DNA of 64,000 bases from contig NZ_JAUEDK010000004.1 of assembly GCF_030385785.1 (NCBI RefSeq), forward strand, positions 117,836-181,835, read 5' to 3'. Below the pieces are notes generated by a model. The model was not told where the DNA came from. It searched no databases and was given only the letters and a program-made list of their open reading frames with translations. Of this stretch, positions 51,269 through 60,900 are shown one piece after another. The position numbers and the translations under genes are program-made. Position 1 is the stretch's first letter. Each line of letters opens with the position of its first letter. The DNA comes from Crenobacter oryzisoli. Lineage in GTDB: Bacteria; Pseudomonadota; Gammaproteobacteria; Burkholderiales; Chromobacteriaceae.

Positions 51269-52806
51269 CCGCACGTGATGACATGGAACGACTCGCTCAA
51301 TCCGCCGATGCGCCCGAGGTAGACGCACTAATGCTGGAAAGCGAAGAAGAGCTGATCGAGCGCCTTGCGAGCATGTCTGTACTTGCCTATGAGCGCGCCA
51401 AGAAGGGCGCCGCCGAACGCCTTGGGCTGGACCAGCCCGGGCTCAAGCGCGTAGTGGACGAGCACCGCAAGCACCGGCCCACCAGCGATGAGGAGGTATC
51501 CGGTAGCGGCATGGCGTTTGAGGTAGTGGAACCGTGGCCGGAAGAACTAAACGGCGCGGCGCTGCTGTCCGAACTGGCGCTGAACATCCGCCGCTATGTG
51601 ATCTGCCAGCCGGAAACCGCGCACGCCGCCGCGCTGTGGGCAGCGATGACCTGGCTGATCGACGTGGTACAGGTCGCCCCGATTGCCAACATCACCGCAC
51701 CGGAGCGCAACTGTGGCAAGTCGGTAATGCTGACCACGCTGGGACGCCTCGCCAAGCGCCCGTTGATGGCGTCCAACATCACCCCGGCCGCCCTGTTCCG
51801 CGCTGTGGAGCAGTGGCAACCCACGCTGCTAATCGACGAGGCGGACGCCTTCGCCGACAACAACGAGGAGTTGCGCGGCATCATCAATTCGGGCCACACC
51901 CGCGACACCGCCTTCGTGGTGCGAGTGGTGGGCGACGACCACGAGCCGCGCATGTTCACGACCTGGAGCGCCAAGGCGATGGCCGGCATCGGCAAGCGGG
52001 CCGGCACCATCGAGAGCCGCGCCATTCCGCTCCGGTTGCGCCGCAAGCTGCCGCACGAGCACACCGACCGGCTGCGCTCCAGCGAGGCGGACAAGCTGTT
52101 TCTGGTCATGCGCAGGAAGCTCGCACGCTGGACGGACGATCATGCGCACCGCCTAGCCGACTACACCCCGGACATGCCCGCCGCCTTGCAGAACCGCAAC
52201 GCCGACAACTGGGAGCCGCTGCTGTCGATTGCCGAGCTGGCCGGCGGCGATTGGCCGAGGCTCGCCGTCCATGCGGCGCTGACCCTCTCGGGCGTGGAGG
52301 AAGCTCCCAGCCTGGATCAAGAGCTATTAGGTGACATCCGCGAGGTGTTCGAGACAAGACTGGTAGACAAGCTGGCTTCTGCCGACCTGCTGGCTGCGTT
52401 GATCGAGGACGAGGAAAAGAGCTGGGCGACGTCCAATAAGGGCCGCCCGATGACGCCCAAGCAGCTGTCCAACCGACTGAAAAGCTACGGCATCAAACCG
52501 GTTGTGATTCGGGTCGGCATTGCCACCCCACGTGGCTACCGGCGCGATGATTTTCAGGACGCTTTCGCCCGTTATCTGGAGCAACCCGGCTCTCTAACCG
52601 CAACAGCGCAACAAGCCAATAACGGCGCGGGTTTGAGTGTTGCAGTTCAAGTGCAAAACGCAACATCAAAAAACCTATCCGCAACGCTCAAACCCCTGCC
52701 AGATAAGGCATGTGACAATGTTGCGGATAGAAACCCTGCATTGGGCCAAAGTGACGAGGATTGGCTGGTTGACTACGAGGCCGCTGACAACATGGAGGAC
52801 TTTTGA
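51265..52806 (+). CDS. DUF3631 domain protein (putative replicative ATPase)
   Basis: 513 residues. Core at about 100-400: AAALWAAMTWLIDVVQVAPIANITAPERNCGKSVMLTTLGRLAKRPLMASNITPAALFRAVEQWQPTLLIDEADAFADNNEELRGIINSGHTRDTAFVVRVVGDDHEPRMFTTWSAKAMAGIG. Contains Walker A-like APERNCGKSVML and Walker B LLIDEADAF, so an ATPase, likely the helicase partner of the Toprim primase. The C-terminus MTPKQLSNRLKSYGIKPVVIRVGIATPRGYRRDDFQDAFARYL resembles a winged-helix DNA-binding end. Coupled to both neighbours by ATGA-type overlaps. Confidence 0.9.
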   Translation: MTARDDMERLAQSADAPEVDALMLESEEELIERLASMSVLAYERAKKGAAERLGLDQPGLKRVVDEHRKHRPTSDEEVSGSGMAFEVVEPWPEELNGAALLSELALNIRRYVICQPETAHAAALWAAMTWLIDVVQVAPIANITAPERNCGKSVMLTTLGRLAKRPLMASNITPAALFRAVEQWQPTLLIDEADAFADNNEELRGIINSGHTRDTAFVVRVVGDDHEPRMFTTWSAKAMAGIGKRAGTIESRAIPLRLRRKLPHEHTDRLRSSEADKLFLVMRRKLARWTDDHAHRLADYTPDMPAALQNRNADNWEPLLSIAELAGGDWPRLAVHAALTLSGVEEAPSLDQELLGDIREVFETRLVDKLASADLLAALIEDEEKSWATSNKGRPMTPKQLSNRLKSYGIKPVVIRVGIATPRGYRRDDFQDAFARYLEQPGSLTATAQQANNGAGLSVAVQVQNATSKNLSATLKPLPDKACDNVADRNPALGQSDEDWLVDYEAADNMEDF

Positions 52807-53372
52807 TGAACGCCGACATTGCCACCGCTGCCGAGCTGATCTTCGAGGCCAGAAAAGACGGTCTGGTCCTGCTGTTGATCGATGAAAGCACCGTCAGGGC
52901 ACAGGGGCCACAAGCCACCATCGCGCGTTATCGCGACCGCATCCGTGCCAACAAGCCGGCCCTGCTCGCCTACCTGCGCCAGTGCCAGGCACCGGAAGAA
53001 GGACTGCGCCCGGTCGGCGACTTCACCGCCGCCGTCGCCACCTCCGCCGCGCTGGGCCTGCCAGCTGCCGATCCTGCTGGTGTGGCGCGGAAACGCCAGC
53101 ACGATGACCCCGCGCTCCATCCTACCCACCGCACAACCGCCCCGCTGCTGTTTCACCAGCCCGGCACGGGGCCGTTCGTGATCGCGGCCGGTGCGCCGTT
53201 GCATGTGTTCCCATCACTTTTCGCCGCCAAGACCGCCGAGCTACCCGATGAGATCTGGGAGGGTCTGGGCGAATGGGCCTTCAAGAAGAACGTCGAGAAG
53301 GGCTATTGCGCAGCGTGGATCGCGGGTGACCTGCGCGGGGTACATCCCGACCACCTTGAGGAACTGAGCTAA
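52806..53372 (+). CDS. TubC N-terminal docking-like domain protein
   Basis: 188 residues. Residues 5-60 (IATAAELIFEARKDGLVLLLIDESTVRAQGPQATIARYRDRIRANKPALLAYLRQ) resemble the TubC N-terminal docking domain of natural-product megasynthases, a fold that also appears in phage and satellite proteins. The C-terminal part (FVIAAGAPLHVFPSLFAAKTAELPDEIWEGLGEWAFKKNVEKGYCAAWIAGDLRG) is unassigned. Its start overlaps the DUF3631 stop by one base and its own stop overlaps the next start (TAATG), so it belongs to the replication operon. Probably a protein-protein adaptor. Confidence 0.65.
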   Translation: MNADIATAAELIFEARKDGLVLLLIDESTVRAQGPQATIARYRDRIRANKPALLAYLRQCQAPEEGLRPVGDFTAAVATSAALGLPAADPAGVARKRQHDDPALHPTHRTTAPLLFHQPGTGPFVIAAGAPLHVFPSLFAAKTAELPDEIWEGLGEWAFKKNVEKGYCAAWIAGDLRGVHPDHLEELS

Positions 53373-53578
53373 TGAGCACTAATGCAGAGCGACTGAAGAA
53401 ATACAAGGCAAAGATGGCCGCAGCGGGCTTCAAGCGCCTGTCCATTTACGTTTGCCCGGAACTGGTTGAGTTACTTGCCAAGAAGCGGCTTCCGCATGAA
53501 TGCGGTGGCCGAACATTGGAACGGCTACTGCTCGGAAAAGCGCGGAAGCGCCCGGATTGCTGGGACGTCGAACCGTAG
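53372..53578 (+). CDS. Small ribbon-helix-helix-like protein
   Basis: 68 residues: MSTNAERLKKYKAKMAAAGFKRLSIYVCPELVELLAKKRLPHECGGRTLERLLLGKARKRPDCWDVEP. The RLSIYVCPELVELLAKKR strand followed by helices is the ribbon-helix-helix pattern of small DNA-binding regulators. Last gene of the replication operon (overlap TAATG with the previous one), followed by the inverted GGAAATTCCGC motifs, which may be its binding sites. Confidence 0.6.
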   Translation: MSTNAERLKKYKAKMAAAGFKRLSIYVCPELVELLAKKRLPHECGGRTLERLLLGKARKRPDCWDVEP

Positions 53579-53580
53579 AG

Positions 53581-53654
53581 GGAAATTCCGCACAGATACG
53601 CGCGCGCATGTGAGGGCGGAAATTTCATGGCCTAGAAACATAGCGGAATTTCCG
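53581..53654. promoter_or_regulatory. Three GCGGAAATTTC-like motifs
   Basis: GGAAATTCCGC (53581-53591), GCGGAAATTTC (53616-53626) and GCGGAATTTCCG (53643-53654), the first inverted relative to the other two. They lie between the replication operon and the terminase-like region. Candidate origin or operator. Confidence 0.5.
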
Positions 53655-53724
53655 TCGCTCTCTACTATCAGCTAAAAGAATTGAATGGGCGAAAGCCGCC
53701 AGCAGCCCGATCATTCAGGCCGCC

Positions 53725-54282
53725 ATGACCGCATGGCAGTTGCACGGCATCGGCGGGCTACGTCTCTCCAACGAGGCGGTCTCTCCCGGCGACCACGCCA
53801 AAGCCCTCAAGGGGCGTACCGACCAGATCCAAGCAGGCGATCTAGGCTATGCGGAAACCGTCCTGGCAGCCCAAGCGCAGACGCTCGACGCCCTGTTCAA
53901 CCTGATGGCACAACGGGCCGTGCAGAACGTCGGGCACAGCTTGGAGGCGACCGAGCGTTACATGCGCATGGCGATGAAGGCGCAGAGCCAGTGCCGCGCC
54001 ACCCTGGAAACACTGGCCGAAGTGAAGCACCCGAGGGTGGCCGTGTTCGCCAATCAGGCCAACGTCACCAGCGGGCCGCAGCAGGTCAACAACGGCACGG
54101 CACCCCACGCGCCCGGATCGACTGCGCCGCAAGCAAACAGGACAAACGAACTATTAGAGCACCAGCATGGCGAATGGATGGACACCCGAGCGCCGGGCCA
54201 AGCAGGCCGAGGCGATCAAGCGGTGGAAGCCGTGGGAGAAGAGCATCGGGCCGAGGACGGAAGACGGCAAGGGGGCCAGTAG
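53725..54282 (+). CDS. Hypothetical protein beside the terminase-like gene
   Basis: 185 residues from ATG 53725, but coding-like sequence continues upstream in the same frame to about 53644 (LSAKRIEWAKAASSPIIQAAMTAW) without a usable start, so the N-terminus may be wrong or truncated. The core LSNEAVSPGDHAKALKGRTDQIQAGDLGYAETVLAAQAQTLDALFNLMAQRAVQNVGHSLEATERYMRMAMKAQSQCRATLETLAEVKHPRVAVFANQANVTSGPQQVNNG is a recurrent family next to satellite terminase genes. Role unknown. It overlaps the next gene by 116 bases in another frame. Confidence 0.6.
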   Translation: MTAWQLHGIGGLRLSNEAVSPGDHAKALKGRTDQIQAGDLGYAETVLAAQAQTLDALFNLMAQRAVQNVGHSLEATERYMRMAMKAQSQCRATLETLAEVKHPRVAVFANQANVTSGPQQVNNGTAPHAPGSTAPQANRTNELLEHQHGEWMDTRAPGQAGRGDQAVEAVGEEHRAEDGRRQGGQ

Positions 54283-54451
54283 CCAGAACGCCTGGAAACA
54301 TGGGCTGCGCTCTGCCGGCGAGATCGAGGACCGCAAGCGCTTCAACGAGGTAATGCGCCGCACCCGTGACTTACTGATGCGAGCAAAGGAGATGCACCGG
54401 GAGGAAGCCGAGATCGAGCGAGAACGAAAGCGCCAAGCCGACAAGCGATGA
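54167..54451 (+). CDS. Terminase small-subunit-like protein
   Basis: 94 residues: MANGWTPERRAKQAEAIKRWKPWEKSIGPRTEDGKGASSQNAWKHGLRSAG... The GPRTEDGKxxSSQNAxKHGLRSA motif is typical of small proteins annotated as phage or satellite terminase small subunits. The rest is a charged helix (EIEDRKRFNEVMRRTRDLLMRAKEMHREEAEIERERKRQADKR). There is no large terminase in the element, so it would have to redirect a helper phage's packaging machine. It is followed at 54456-54496 by a G-rich block that has a counterpart at 62312-62352. Confidence 0.6.
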   Translation: MANGWTPERRAKQAEAIKRWKPWEKSIGPRTEDGKGASSQNAWKHGLRSAGEIEDRKRFNEVMRRTRDLLMRAKEMHREEAEIERERKRQADKR

Positions 54452-54554
54452 CCAGACCTTCCCTCAAGGCGGGGGGGAGGGGGGCTACTGCGCCACCCCA
54501 GGCGATTCCTCAGAAGCAAAGTAAGCGTCCGTTTTGGAAATGGCATCAGATTTC

Positions 54555-55009
54555 TTAGCGATGCTGCCATGGCAGACTGTCAAAGCTCTGTTGCTTCACC
54601 ACGCCCACTGACTCGGCCGCCTGGATGGTCTGCGTGAGCAGCCATTCGAGGCCCTCTTCACCGATGCGCTTGCGCCAGCGCGTGAGCAAGCTGGGGGCAA
54701 TGGGGGATGGTGCTGAAGCCAGGTCTCTCCACAGAACAATTGCCAATAGGGATTCTCGATCGAGCCCCAGACCACGGCTTCGTCCGACAGGCTGAACGTG
54801 TGCTGCAGATAGAGCAGCTCGGCGATCATCTGGGGAGCAATCGCCGGGCGGCCACGCTTGGAGGGCAAGAAGCCGGCCCATTCACGTTCGAACACCGACC
54901 AGTTGAGGTGCTAAGTCAGTTGCACCAGCGGGTGCTTGAGGTTGACCAGCTCGTTGAGCCGCTGGCGGAACATGTCCTCGTTCTTTGGCGTAGCAGGTTT
55001 GGGTCCCAT
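54555..55009 (-). pseudogene. IS5-family transposase, N-terminal remnant
   Basis: Reads leftward from ATG 55009: MGPKPATPKNEDMFRQRLNELVNLKHPLVQLT, then a stop at 54911-54913 where HLNWSVFEREWAGFLPSKRGRPAIAPQMIAELLYLQHTFSLSDEAVVWGSIENPYWQLFCGETW follows. A frameshift near 54700 moves the homology to SLLTRWRKRIGEEGLEWLLTQTIQAAESVGVVKQQSFDS, after which the catalytic domain is absent. So the transposase is broken in three ways and cannot act. It separates the replication half from the cargo half of the element. Confidence 0.85.
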
Positions 55010-55428
55010 GCAACCCATCGCATTACACGTAAATCCGATGGCATAATTATATTTCTTTGAAAACATAATGTTACCAATTGGCATAAAATAATGCAGAGAT
55101 AATTCTGTTTTAAAGAGAGCCACGCCCCAGGAGAGGGGCGCGGTTTTTTGTGATGCCATCACGAGTCGTTTTTGCATTATTCTTACTTCATAAGAAGCAC
55201 GGAGGCCTCAATAACCAAGTGCCATTCATCGATAGAAAATTGGCGGAAAATTGCATAGATTTTATTGGGACTGGCGATTATTGCAGCGAATATTCGTTGG
55301 TTTGTCCAGCAAAATAAACGCATTGCAAGTTATTCAGGACCGTTTACCTAATAGAGCGGCAGAATTAAAAAAATAGCCCGCGTGACTCATTTCGCGCGGG
55401 CTATTTTTATCAGTGCGGAATTTATGGC
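55010..55428. other. AT-rich gene-free stretch
   Basis: Much lower GC than the flanks. It includes a short hairpin GCGCGGG/CCCGCGC-like pair around 55376-55400 with TTTTT, probably the terminator for the ClpP-like gene on the minus strand (AAAAATAGCCCGCG...CGCGGGCTATTTTT, 55366-55410). No gene is evident. Confidence 0.6.
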
Positions 55429-56226
55429 TTATTTATTATTTTTACCTTGCACTAGTCCGTATTTTCTATAAATATTTCCCATGCATGTGACCATTTCATC
55501 GTAGACAGTACACTTTCGACTGGATTCCTCCTTCGCCAGTTTTTGACGCTGTATATATTCCTGCCTGGACATTTTAAGCGAAGCCGCGTTTGCTATCTCT
55601 ATCTCCTCAGTGTAGGCCATGTCTTCTTCTCCAAGCCAATAGCTTTTTAGCTCTCTATCACCTAGAATATGGACCTCCTCTGGAGGAGTCGCAAACATGT
55701 CGTTAGCCAGTTGCTCGGAAACGTTCATGCGAGAAAAATAAGCTTTCGACTCTCCAATTACTCTTTTCATTGCGGTGTCGAAACCCTCAGATTGCGCAGT
55801 TATGAAGTATGGCCTATGAATTCCTATATCACCATATAACCAGCGAAGCACCCCCCCGGCCGCAACATAGACACAGGAACTTAAACACTTTGCATTGATG
55901 GGCACCACGACCATCATTCTATTGCTGCGTACTAGCGTCCCGATGCGCATGGCCGCATCAACCATCCCTCCGGGAGAATCTATTATCAGCATTTTTGAAA
56001 ATGGTGAATCTTTTTTGAAATTCTTTTTGTCAAAATCGCTTTTTAAATGCGTAAGTGCTCGGGAAAAGTCATCTGCGTCTTTTTTGACTATATCTCCGGT
56101 TAAATAGATTTTTACAAAGCCCACTTTATTGTCGACGAAAATATCGGCAGCCTTTGCTGTTTTTGCAAAAGCAAGTGCAGAGATGGCTAGTAGGAATAAT
56201 GATTTATAAACGATATGTGTTCGCAA
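55429..56226 (-). CDS. Exported ClpP-like (COG3904 type) serine protease-like protein
   Basis: 265 residues. Start is TTG 56226 with GAGGT upstream. A Sec signal peptide (MRTHIVYKSLFLLAISALAFAKTAKA) precedes a ClpP/SDH-like crotonase-fold domain: KMLIIDSPGGMVDAAMRIGTLVRSNRMMVVVPINAKCLSSCVYVAAGGVLRWLYGDIGIHRPYF. The SSC motif holds the probable nucleophile serine and the GIHRP histidine pairs with it. Such periplasmic ClpP-like proteins are uncharacterised. The lower GC and position among transposon scars mark it as acquired cargo. The lipoprotein gene lies just upstream on the same strand. Confidence 0.82.
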   Translation of the reverse strand: MRTHIVYKSLFLLAISALAFAKTAKAADIFVDNKVGFVKIYLTGDIVKKDADDFSRALTHLKSDFDKKNFKKDSPFSKMLIIDSPGGMVDAAMRIGTLVRSNRMMVVVPINAKCLSSCVYVAAGGVLRWLYGDIGIHRPYFITAQSEGFDTAMKRVIGESKAYFSRMNVSEQLANDMFATPPEEVHILGDRELKSYWLGEEDMAYTEEIEIANAASLKMSRQEYIQRQKLAKEESSRKCTVYDEMVTCMGNIYRKYGLVQGKNNK

Positions 56227-56322
56227 GATTTACCTCGGCACGTCTGGGGTGTTCTGCAGGCATTGCGCTGCAAACAGCAGTCTTATTGGTTTCATCTTCT
56301 TGTGGAAGATAGGAGATGGCTG

Positions 56323-56724
56323 TTAGTCCGTGTACCGGACTACCGCAAATCGCATACGCTTGGTGTTTGCGGCACTATAGAGACTCGGACTGAGCTTTAG
56401 AATCCCGGAAAATTTTTCAGAACTCGACATCTCGATTGCTGCGTTGCCGCCTTGTTCTTTTACTTTACTCGCAACGGCAGACCTGATAATTGATTCGTCG
56501 CCGACCCCGCTACCTACCTCGCTCGTTACGACACCAAGAATCGTGAACTTGCGTGTGGGGGCTCCATTGGCCCAAAAATCTACCCCGTTTACACTAACTT
56601 TGGTGCCTCCGTCACCATGGTAGAGGTTGTTGCGCCCCTCGTAAGGCTGATAATCGACCGTAGCGCATCCGGCGACTACCATAAGCAACAACGATGACAT
56701 AAGGCGGCAGAGCTTGATCCCCAT
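56323..56724 (-). CDS. Hypothetical lipoprotein
   Basis: 133 residues. Signal peptide with lipobox VAGC (MGIKLCRLMSSLLLMVVAGC). The mature part DYQPYEGRNNLYHGDGGTKVSVNGVDFWANGAPTRKFTILGVVTSEVGSGVGDESIIRSAVASKVKEQGGNAAIEMSSSEKF resembles small exported lipoproteins of the YiaD/YgdR-like alpha-beta type (a SHOCT-free stress lipoprotein look) but is not securely assigned. GGAGAC precedes ATG 56724. It is separated from the ClpP-like gene by 96 bases and probably cotranscribed with it. Confidence 0.7.
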   Translation of the reverse strand: MGIKLCRLMSSLLLMVVAGCATVDYQPYEGRNNLYHGDGGTKVSVNGVDFWANGAPTRKFTILGVVTSEVGSGVGDESIIRSAVASKVKEQGGNAAIEMSSSEKFSGILKLSPSLYSAANTKRMRFAVVRYTD

Positions 56725-56909
56725 CTTGTCTCCTACCTAAGAGGCTAACGATCGTAAAGAATAACAGCAATTTTGTATGCTCAACGACAGGCGGGCTGTT
56801 CACTCCCAGCATGGAGTAAGTTTTGGTCGAAGGGCCTGCCGCGCCGTGGGGAACTGCTTTCTGTATGTGGTTGCTTGAGGGGGCTGAGCCCGAGCAACCG
56901 CCTTTCCAG

Positions 56910-57434
56910 TCGAAGGGTTGCGGAGGTGGATGGCTCGCTTTCATGGCGCGGCAACCAACGTGTTGGTGCCGGATGGCGGCTATCCCGCCTATTGGCTGTT
57001 TGCCCTGCTCGACCAACGCAACCGAGCCTACTGCATGCGGCTCGCCACCTCGTTTAACCCGCAGGTTAGCGCCTTTGTGGCCTCCGGCTCGCGCCTCGGC
57101 GGTCGTGACCGTCGCGCCGAACAAGGAGCAGTTGCCGGCCTTCAAGAAGTACGACTTGCCGATCACCCCCTTCCCGCTACGTCTGGTTCGCGTCTGCCTG
57201 TCCAGCGGGCTGATCGAAGTGCTGGCGACCAATCTGCTGGACGAAACACGCTATCCTGTCGCCGACTTTGCCGAGCTGTACCCCGGCGCTGGTGCATTGA
57301 GGAAGCGTTCCGGCATATCAAATGCCGGCTACAGTTGGAGCAATTCGGCGGCGAAACCCCGCTGGCGATCCGGCAGGATTCCACGCCGCCATCCTACTGC
57401 ACAACCCCGCGACATTGGCCGGCATGGACGCGCT
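56910..57434 (+). pseudogene. IS4-family transposase remnant
   Basis: DDE transposase homology in alternating frames: NVLVPDGGYPAYWLFALLDQRNRAYCMRLATSFNPQVSAF, then VVTVAPNKEQLPAFKKYDLPITPFPLRLVRVCLSSGLIEVLATNLLDETRYPVADFAELY in another frame, then CIEEAFRHIKCRLQLEQFGGETPLAIRQD in the first. At least two frameshifts, and both the start and the end are missing. Part of the scar region upstream of the large fusion gene. Confidence 0.8.
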
Positions 57435-57596
57435 GGGTTCGACCCCGACGTGATCGAATGCCAGCTCGCGCACGCGGAGCGCAACAAGGTGCGCGCAGCC
57501 TATCACCGGGCCGAATATCTGGAAGAGCGAAGGCGCATGATGCAGTGGTGGGCGGATTTCTTGGAGATGCAGCAGGGGGAAGTATCAAACAGGTGA
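57435..57596 (+). pseudogene. Integrase C-terminal fragment
   Basis: GFDPDVIECQLAHAERNKVRAAYHRAEYLEERRRMMQWWADFLEMQQGEVSNR ending at TGA 57594-57596 is the C-terminal end of a P4-type integrase, including the tyrosine in AAYHRAEYLEERRRMM. The rest of the gene is missing; it is joined directly to the transposase remnant. Confidence 0.78.
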
Positions 57597-57927
57597 ATTA
57601 ATCCAAGGGAGGGCATAAGCAAACAGATGGAAAGTGGCTACGTTCAAAATCTGGCTAATATGACCGCGATTCGGCCAAAGTGGACGATCTGCCCCAACAG
57701 AAAGATGTCAGCTACCGGCAACTTACGGCCGTTCGATATTGGTCTTCGGATCGTCGATAATTAGCATTGACTCCGGTCTCTTCGGAGTTGTAATTCCGGG
57801 GCCGGTGAAATGCCCGTACCAAGGGTTGCAACGTCGTACGGGATTAATTCGAAAATCATTCACCGATGCAGTGAGCGCCAGGCGCTACAGCTGACCCCCG
57901 ACATATTACGAAAATTTAGGAGCCGAG
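57597..57927. other. Intergenic region upstream of the GT4-radical SAM gene
   Basis: No gene recognised. Contains the promoter candidate at 57767-57794 and a small hairpin CTCCG/CGGAG inside the promoter spacer. The first 150 bases may belong to the integrase-type scar upstream. Confidence 0.55.
57767..57794 (+). promoter_or_regulatory. Candidate sigma-70 promoter for the GT4-B12-radical SAM gene
   Basis: TTGACT at 57767-57772 and TGTAAT at 57789-57794, 16-bp spacing, 134 bases before ATG 57928. A 5-bp stem CTCCG/CGGAG spans the spacer. Confidence 0.45.
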
Positions 57928-60900
57928 ATGGCATACGTGGTGGCCTTGCTTGCAACCCGCTGGGGAAGCGAATTGGGTGGGTTAAATGTCTTCAACAGAG
58001 GGCTGGCAGAAGGTATGACACAGGCGCTACCGAAAGGGAGCCAGACGATCTGCTTTGTCAACCGGCTGCCGGAGGATACGGGCGGTTCTGCAGGCGCCGT
58101 CGAACTTGTTGAGCATGAGACGTTCACCGCCACGTCACTCGCGGACGACATTGAAACGCGCTGTAAAGCGCTGGAACCAGAAACTTTGCAAGGCGTACTA
58201 GTGGTGGGGCACGACACCATTACAGGTCAGGTGGCCATCGACTGTGCCAACGCGCTCCGTACGCACCTGGGCAGTGAGATTGACGTCAAGTCAGCCGTGA
58301 TTGGTCACATGGATTACTCGGCGTATGCGTTCATGAAAGATCTGAGCCTGGAGAAGGTGGCCGAACGCTCGGCCAAACAGCGAGACATCATTGCGGCCGC
58401 AGATTGCGCCTTCGCGGTAGGGCCGCTGTTACAGCGCAACTTCGCATCGGTGCGAAGCGCCACGCACCGCCCCAGATCGCCGGTTAGACCGCTGGTACCG
58501 GGGGTGGACAAGGTCAGATTGCAGACTCATGACCCACGTGTGGACCTGCAAGTCTTCATATCGGGACGCCTTAACCGTGAAGACGATCCGATCAAGAACT
58601 CGATATTGGCTGTCTATGCGCTGGCGGCGGCATACGCGCAAGGACGTGAAAGCAATTCCGAGGCGTGGGTCGCACGTGGGCAGCTTTTCGCTTGGGGAGT
58701 TGACCCCCAGTCCGACCAAGACTTGATAGAACAGCTGAAGGAGATAGGCAACAAGGATGCAGCGTTCGTGCTACATCCAGAGCCGTTCTCCGACGATCAG
58801 GCAGCCCTGCGTCAGCGCCTTGCCAGTTGTCACCTAGCGCTTATGCCGTCGTGGCATGAGGGATTTGGCCTGAGTGGGTGGGAGGCCCTGTGCGCGGGTG
58901 TTCCGCTCGTGTGCTCGCGTCAGTCGGGGCTTGCTATGCTGCTTGATGAGCTGAAACAGCAGTTCCCGGAGGTGCCATTCGGAAGCGTCGAATTCGTCAA
59001 CATTGGAGGCGGCACAGCCGCATGCACACCGAATCCGGAGGATATCGGGAAATTTGCCAATGTGTTACTTGACATGACTGCCAATATCGAAGCGCGAAAG
59101 CAAGCCGCTATCGATCTCGCAAGTCTACTCAAGCGTGAATTCAGCTGGAAGCGCTGTGCTTCTGACTTGCTCGAAGGCACTGGTTGGTACCTCCCCGGGT
59201 CTGTGCACTGGTCAAACCGACAGGTCGCGGGACAGAAGCAGGAGGAATCCCGCCAGGTGCTGGAGCGTATCCTCGACAATCTGGACAAACTGGATCTAGA
59301 AGAGGACTGGGGCGATTTGACGACAGCATTCAACAACCTGAGTGACGCCGGCAAGAACGCTGATCTGCGGGACAGGGCTGAATTGCGTGAGAAGCTACAC
59401 GCGATCGGTCGCGCGATCGGTGATCGCATGGCCGTCGTGGGGCCGTTTGGCGAAACCGCAAGGGAATCGGGGCGCATGGACGTGTGTTGGCGCTTCATGG
59501 CAGCGTGCGCCAACATATGTAAAAGCTTTCGGGAGTTTTCGCAGTCCTTTCCAGAGGCCATGTTGAAGGTAATCTGGAATGATACGTTTCTGACGAAGGA
59601 ATTGTTTTACTACGCCGCAGCCTTTGCTAAAGAGTTCTCGCACCAGGCAAGCGAGATTGCTCCCAAGTTCTTTGCGCCTGTTCAGTTGTCCGGTGAGACC
59701 GCCTCATTCTCTATTCGGCTCGCACGTCTTGCGAGCAGACACCCGGAACTCGCGCAGCTCTTCCCGAAACTCGAAAGCGACCCAACATTCGTCGAGGAAC
59801 TCACGCGCTGTACAAATGTAGCGCGACACGCACACGATATCGCTCAGTCCATTGTAGGCAATCCTGGATTGTCGTCGACGGCGCTGGCGTTAATGGCCTT
59901 GGGGCCAGAACCTGCCCGACAGGTGGCCGATCAGACAGTCGCTTTCTTCCGCTCCTATTATCCCGGTGCCGGCGCGGTCAAAGGTCACTGGCGTGGCGAC
60001 AAGCGCGTTTTCGCGGCGTTTGCTACCGCAAGCCTCCCGACAAATGTAATTCTCGAAGTCTTGCGTTGCATGGCCCGGGATGAAGATGAGAGCATCCGGT
60101 GGGCTGCATTGCACTTGGCGTTCTCGCGCACACTGCGGCGGCGGCTGGAAGTTGCTGCAGATGCGGGGAGCTTGACCGTCGATACACCCCTCAACCAGGT
60201 GCTGGGTAACATTGTGGACACGGCTGTAGCCACCGATGGTGGCCATCCCTGGCTACATCGGGAATTCCTGAGTCATTATCTGGAAGAGCGTGATTCGCCT
60301 CCGGAAGTCGGTGTGCCTACGCCTCTGAGTGTCTTGGACTTTCCCGTGGCCAGATGGTTGATTGGTCCGGTCGTGGGAGAGGCAGCGCCTCAGCTTCGCG
60401 GAAGGACACACCCGGAAGTTGCCATTACACGTACCGATACCTTGCAGGTGGTGAAACGCATACTGCTCGTGTTGCCACCCATCGAAATTGATGACGATGC
60501 GTCCGGCGCATCGCGAACCAGCACTCCTGCACTTGGCCTGGGCCTGCTGGCTTCCCATCTCGCGGCGGAGGGGCACGACGTGCAGGTCGCAGACTGCCAC
60601 CGCTTCCCGAAGCTGCGCACCGAAGTGCTGCGCTTGGCGGGAACCTTTGACTTGATCGGATTCAACACGGTGTTTTCCACCATCAGATCAACGATGAAGA
60701 TGCTCGTAGATATTCGCAAACGGACACAGAGCACGACGCTGGTAATTGGTGGCCCAGCTGCCAAACTCAATGCCTGGCAGTTCTCTACGGTGCATATGGA
60801 AGATGCACAGGCAAGCTGGGATTTTGCCGTTTCGGCCGATGCAGTGGAGAATCTATCTACACTTGTGGCGAGTCTGAAAACCCCTGGACCATGGCCAGAA

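Noticed and set aside
54555..54881. Two separate small genes on the minus strand near 54700
   Set aside because: Together they are one broken IS5-family transposase with frameshifts.
59342..59643. Small frames inside the GT4-radical SAM gene
   Set aside because: Short alternative-frame shadows of an uninterrupted 1408-codon gene.
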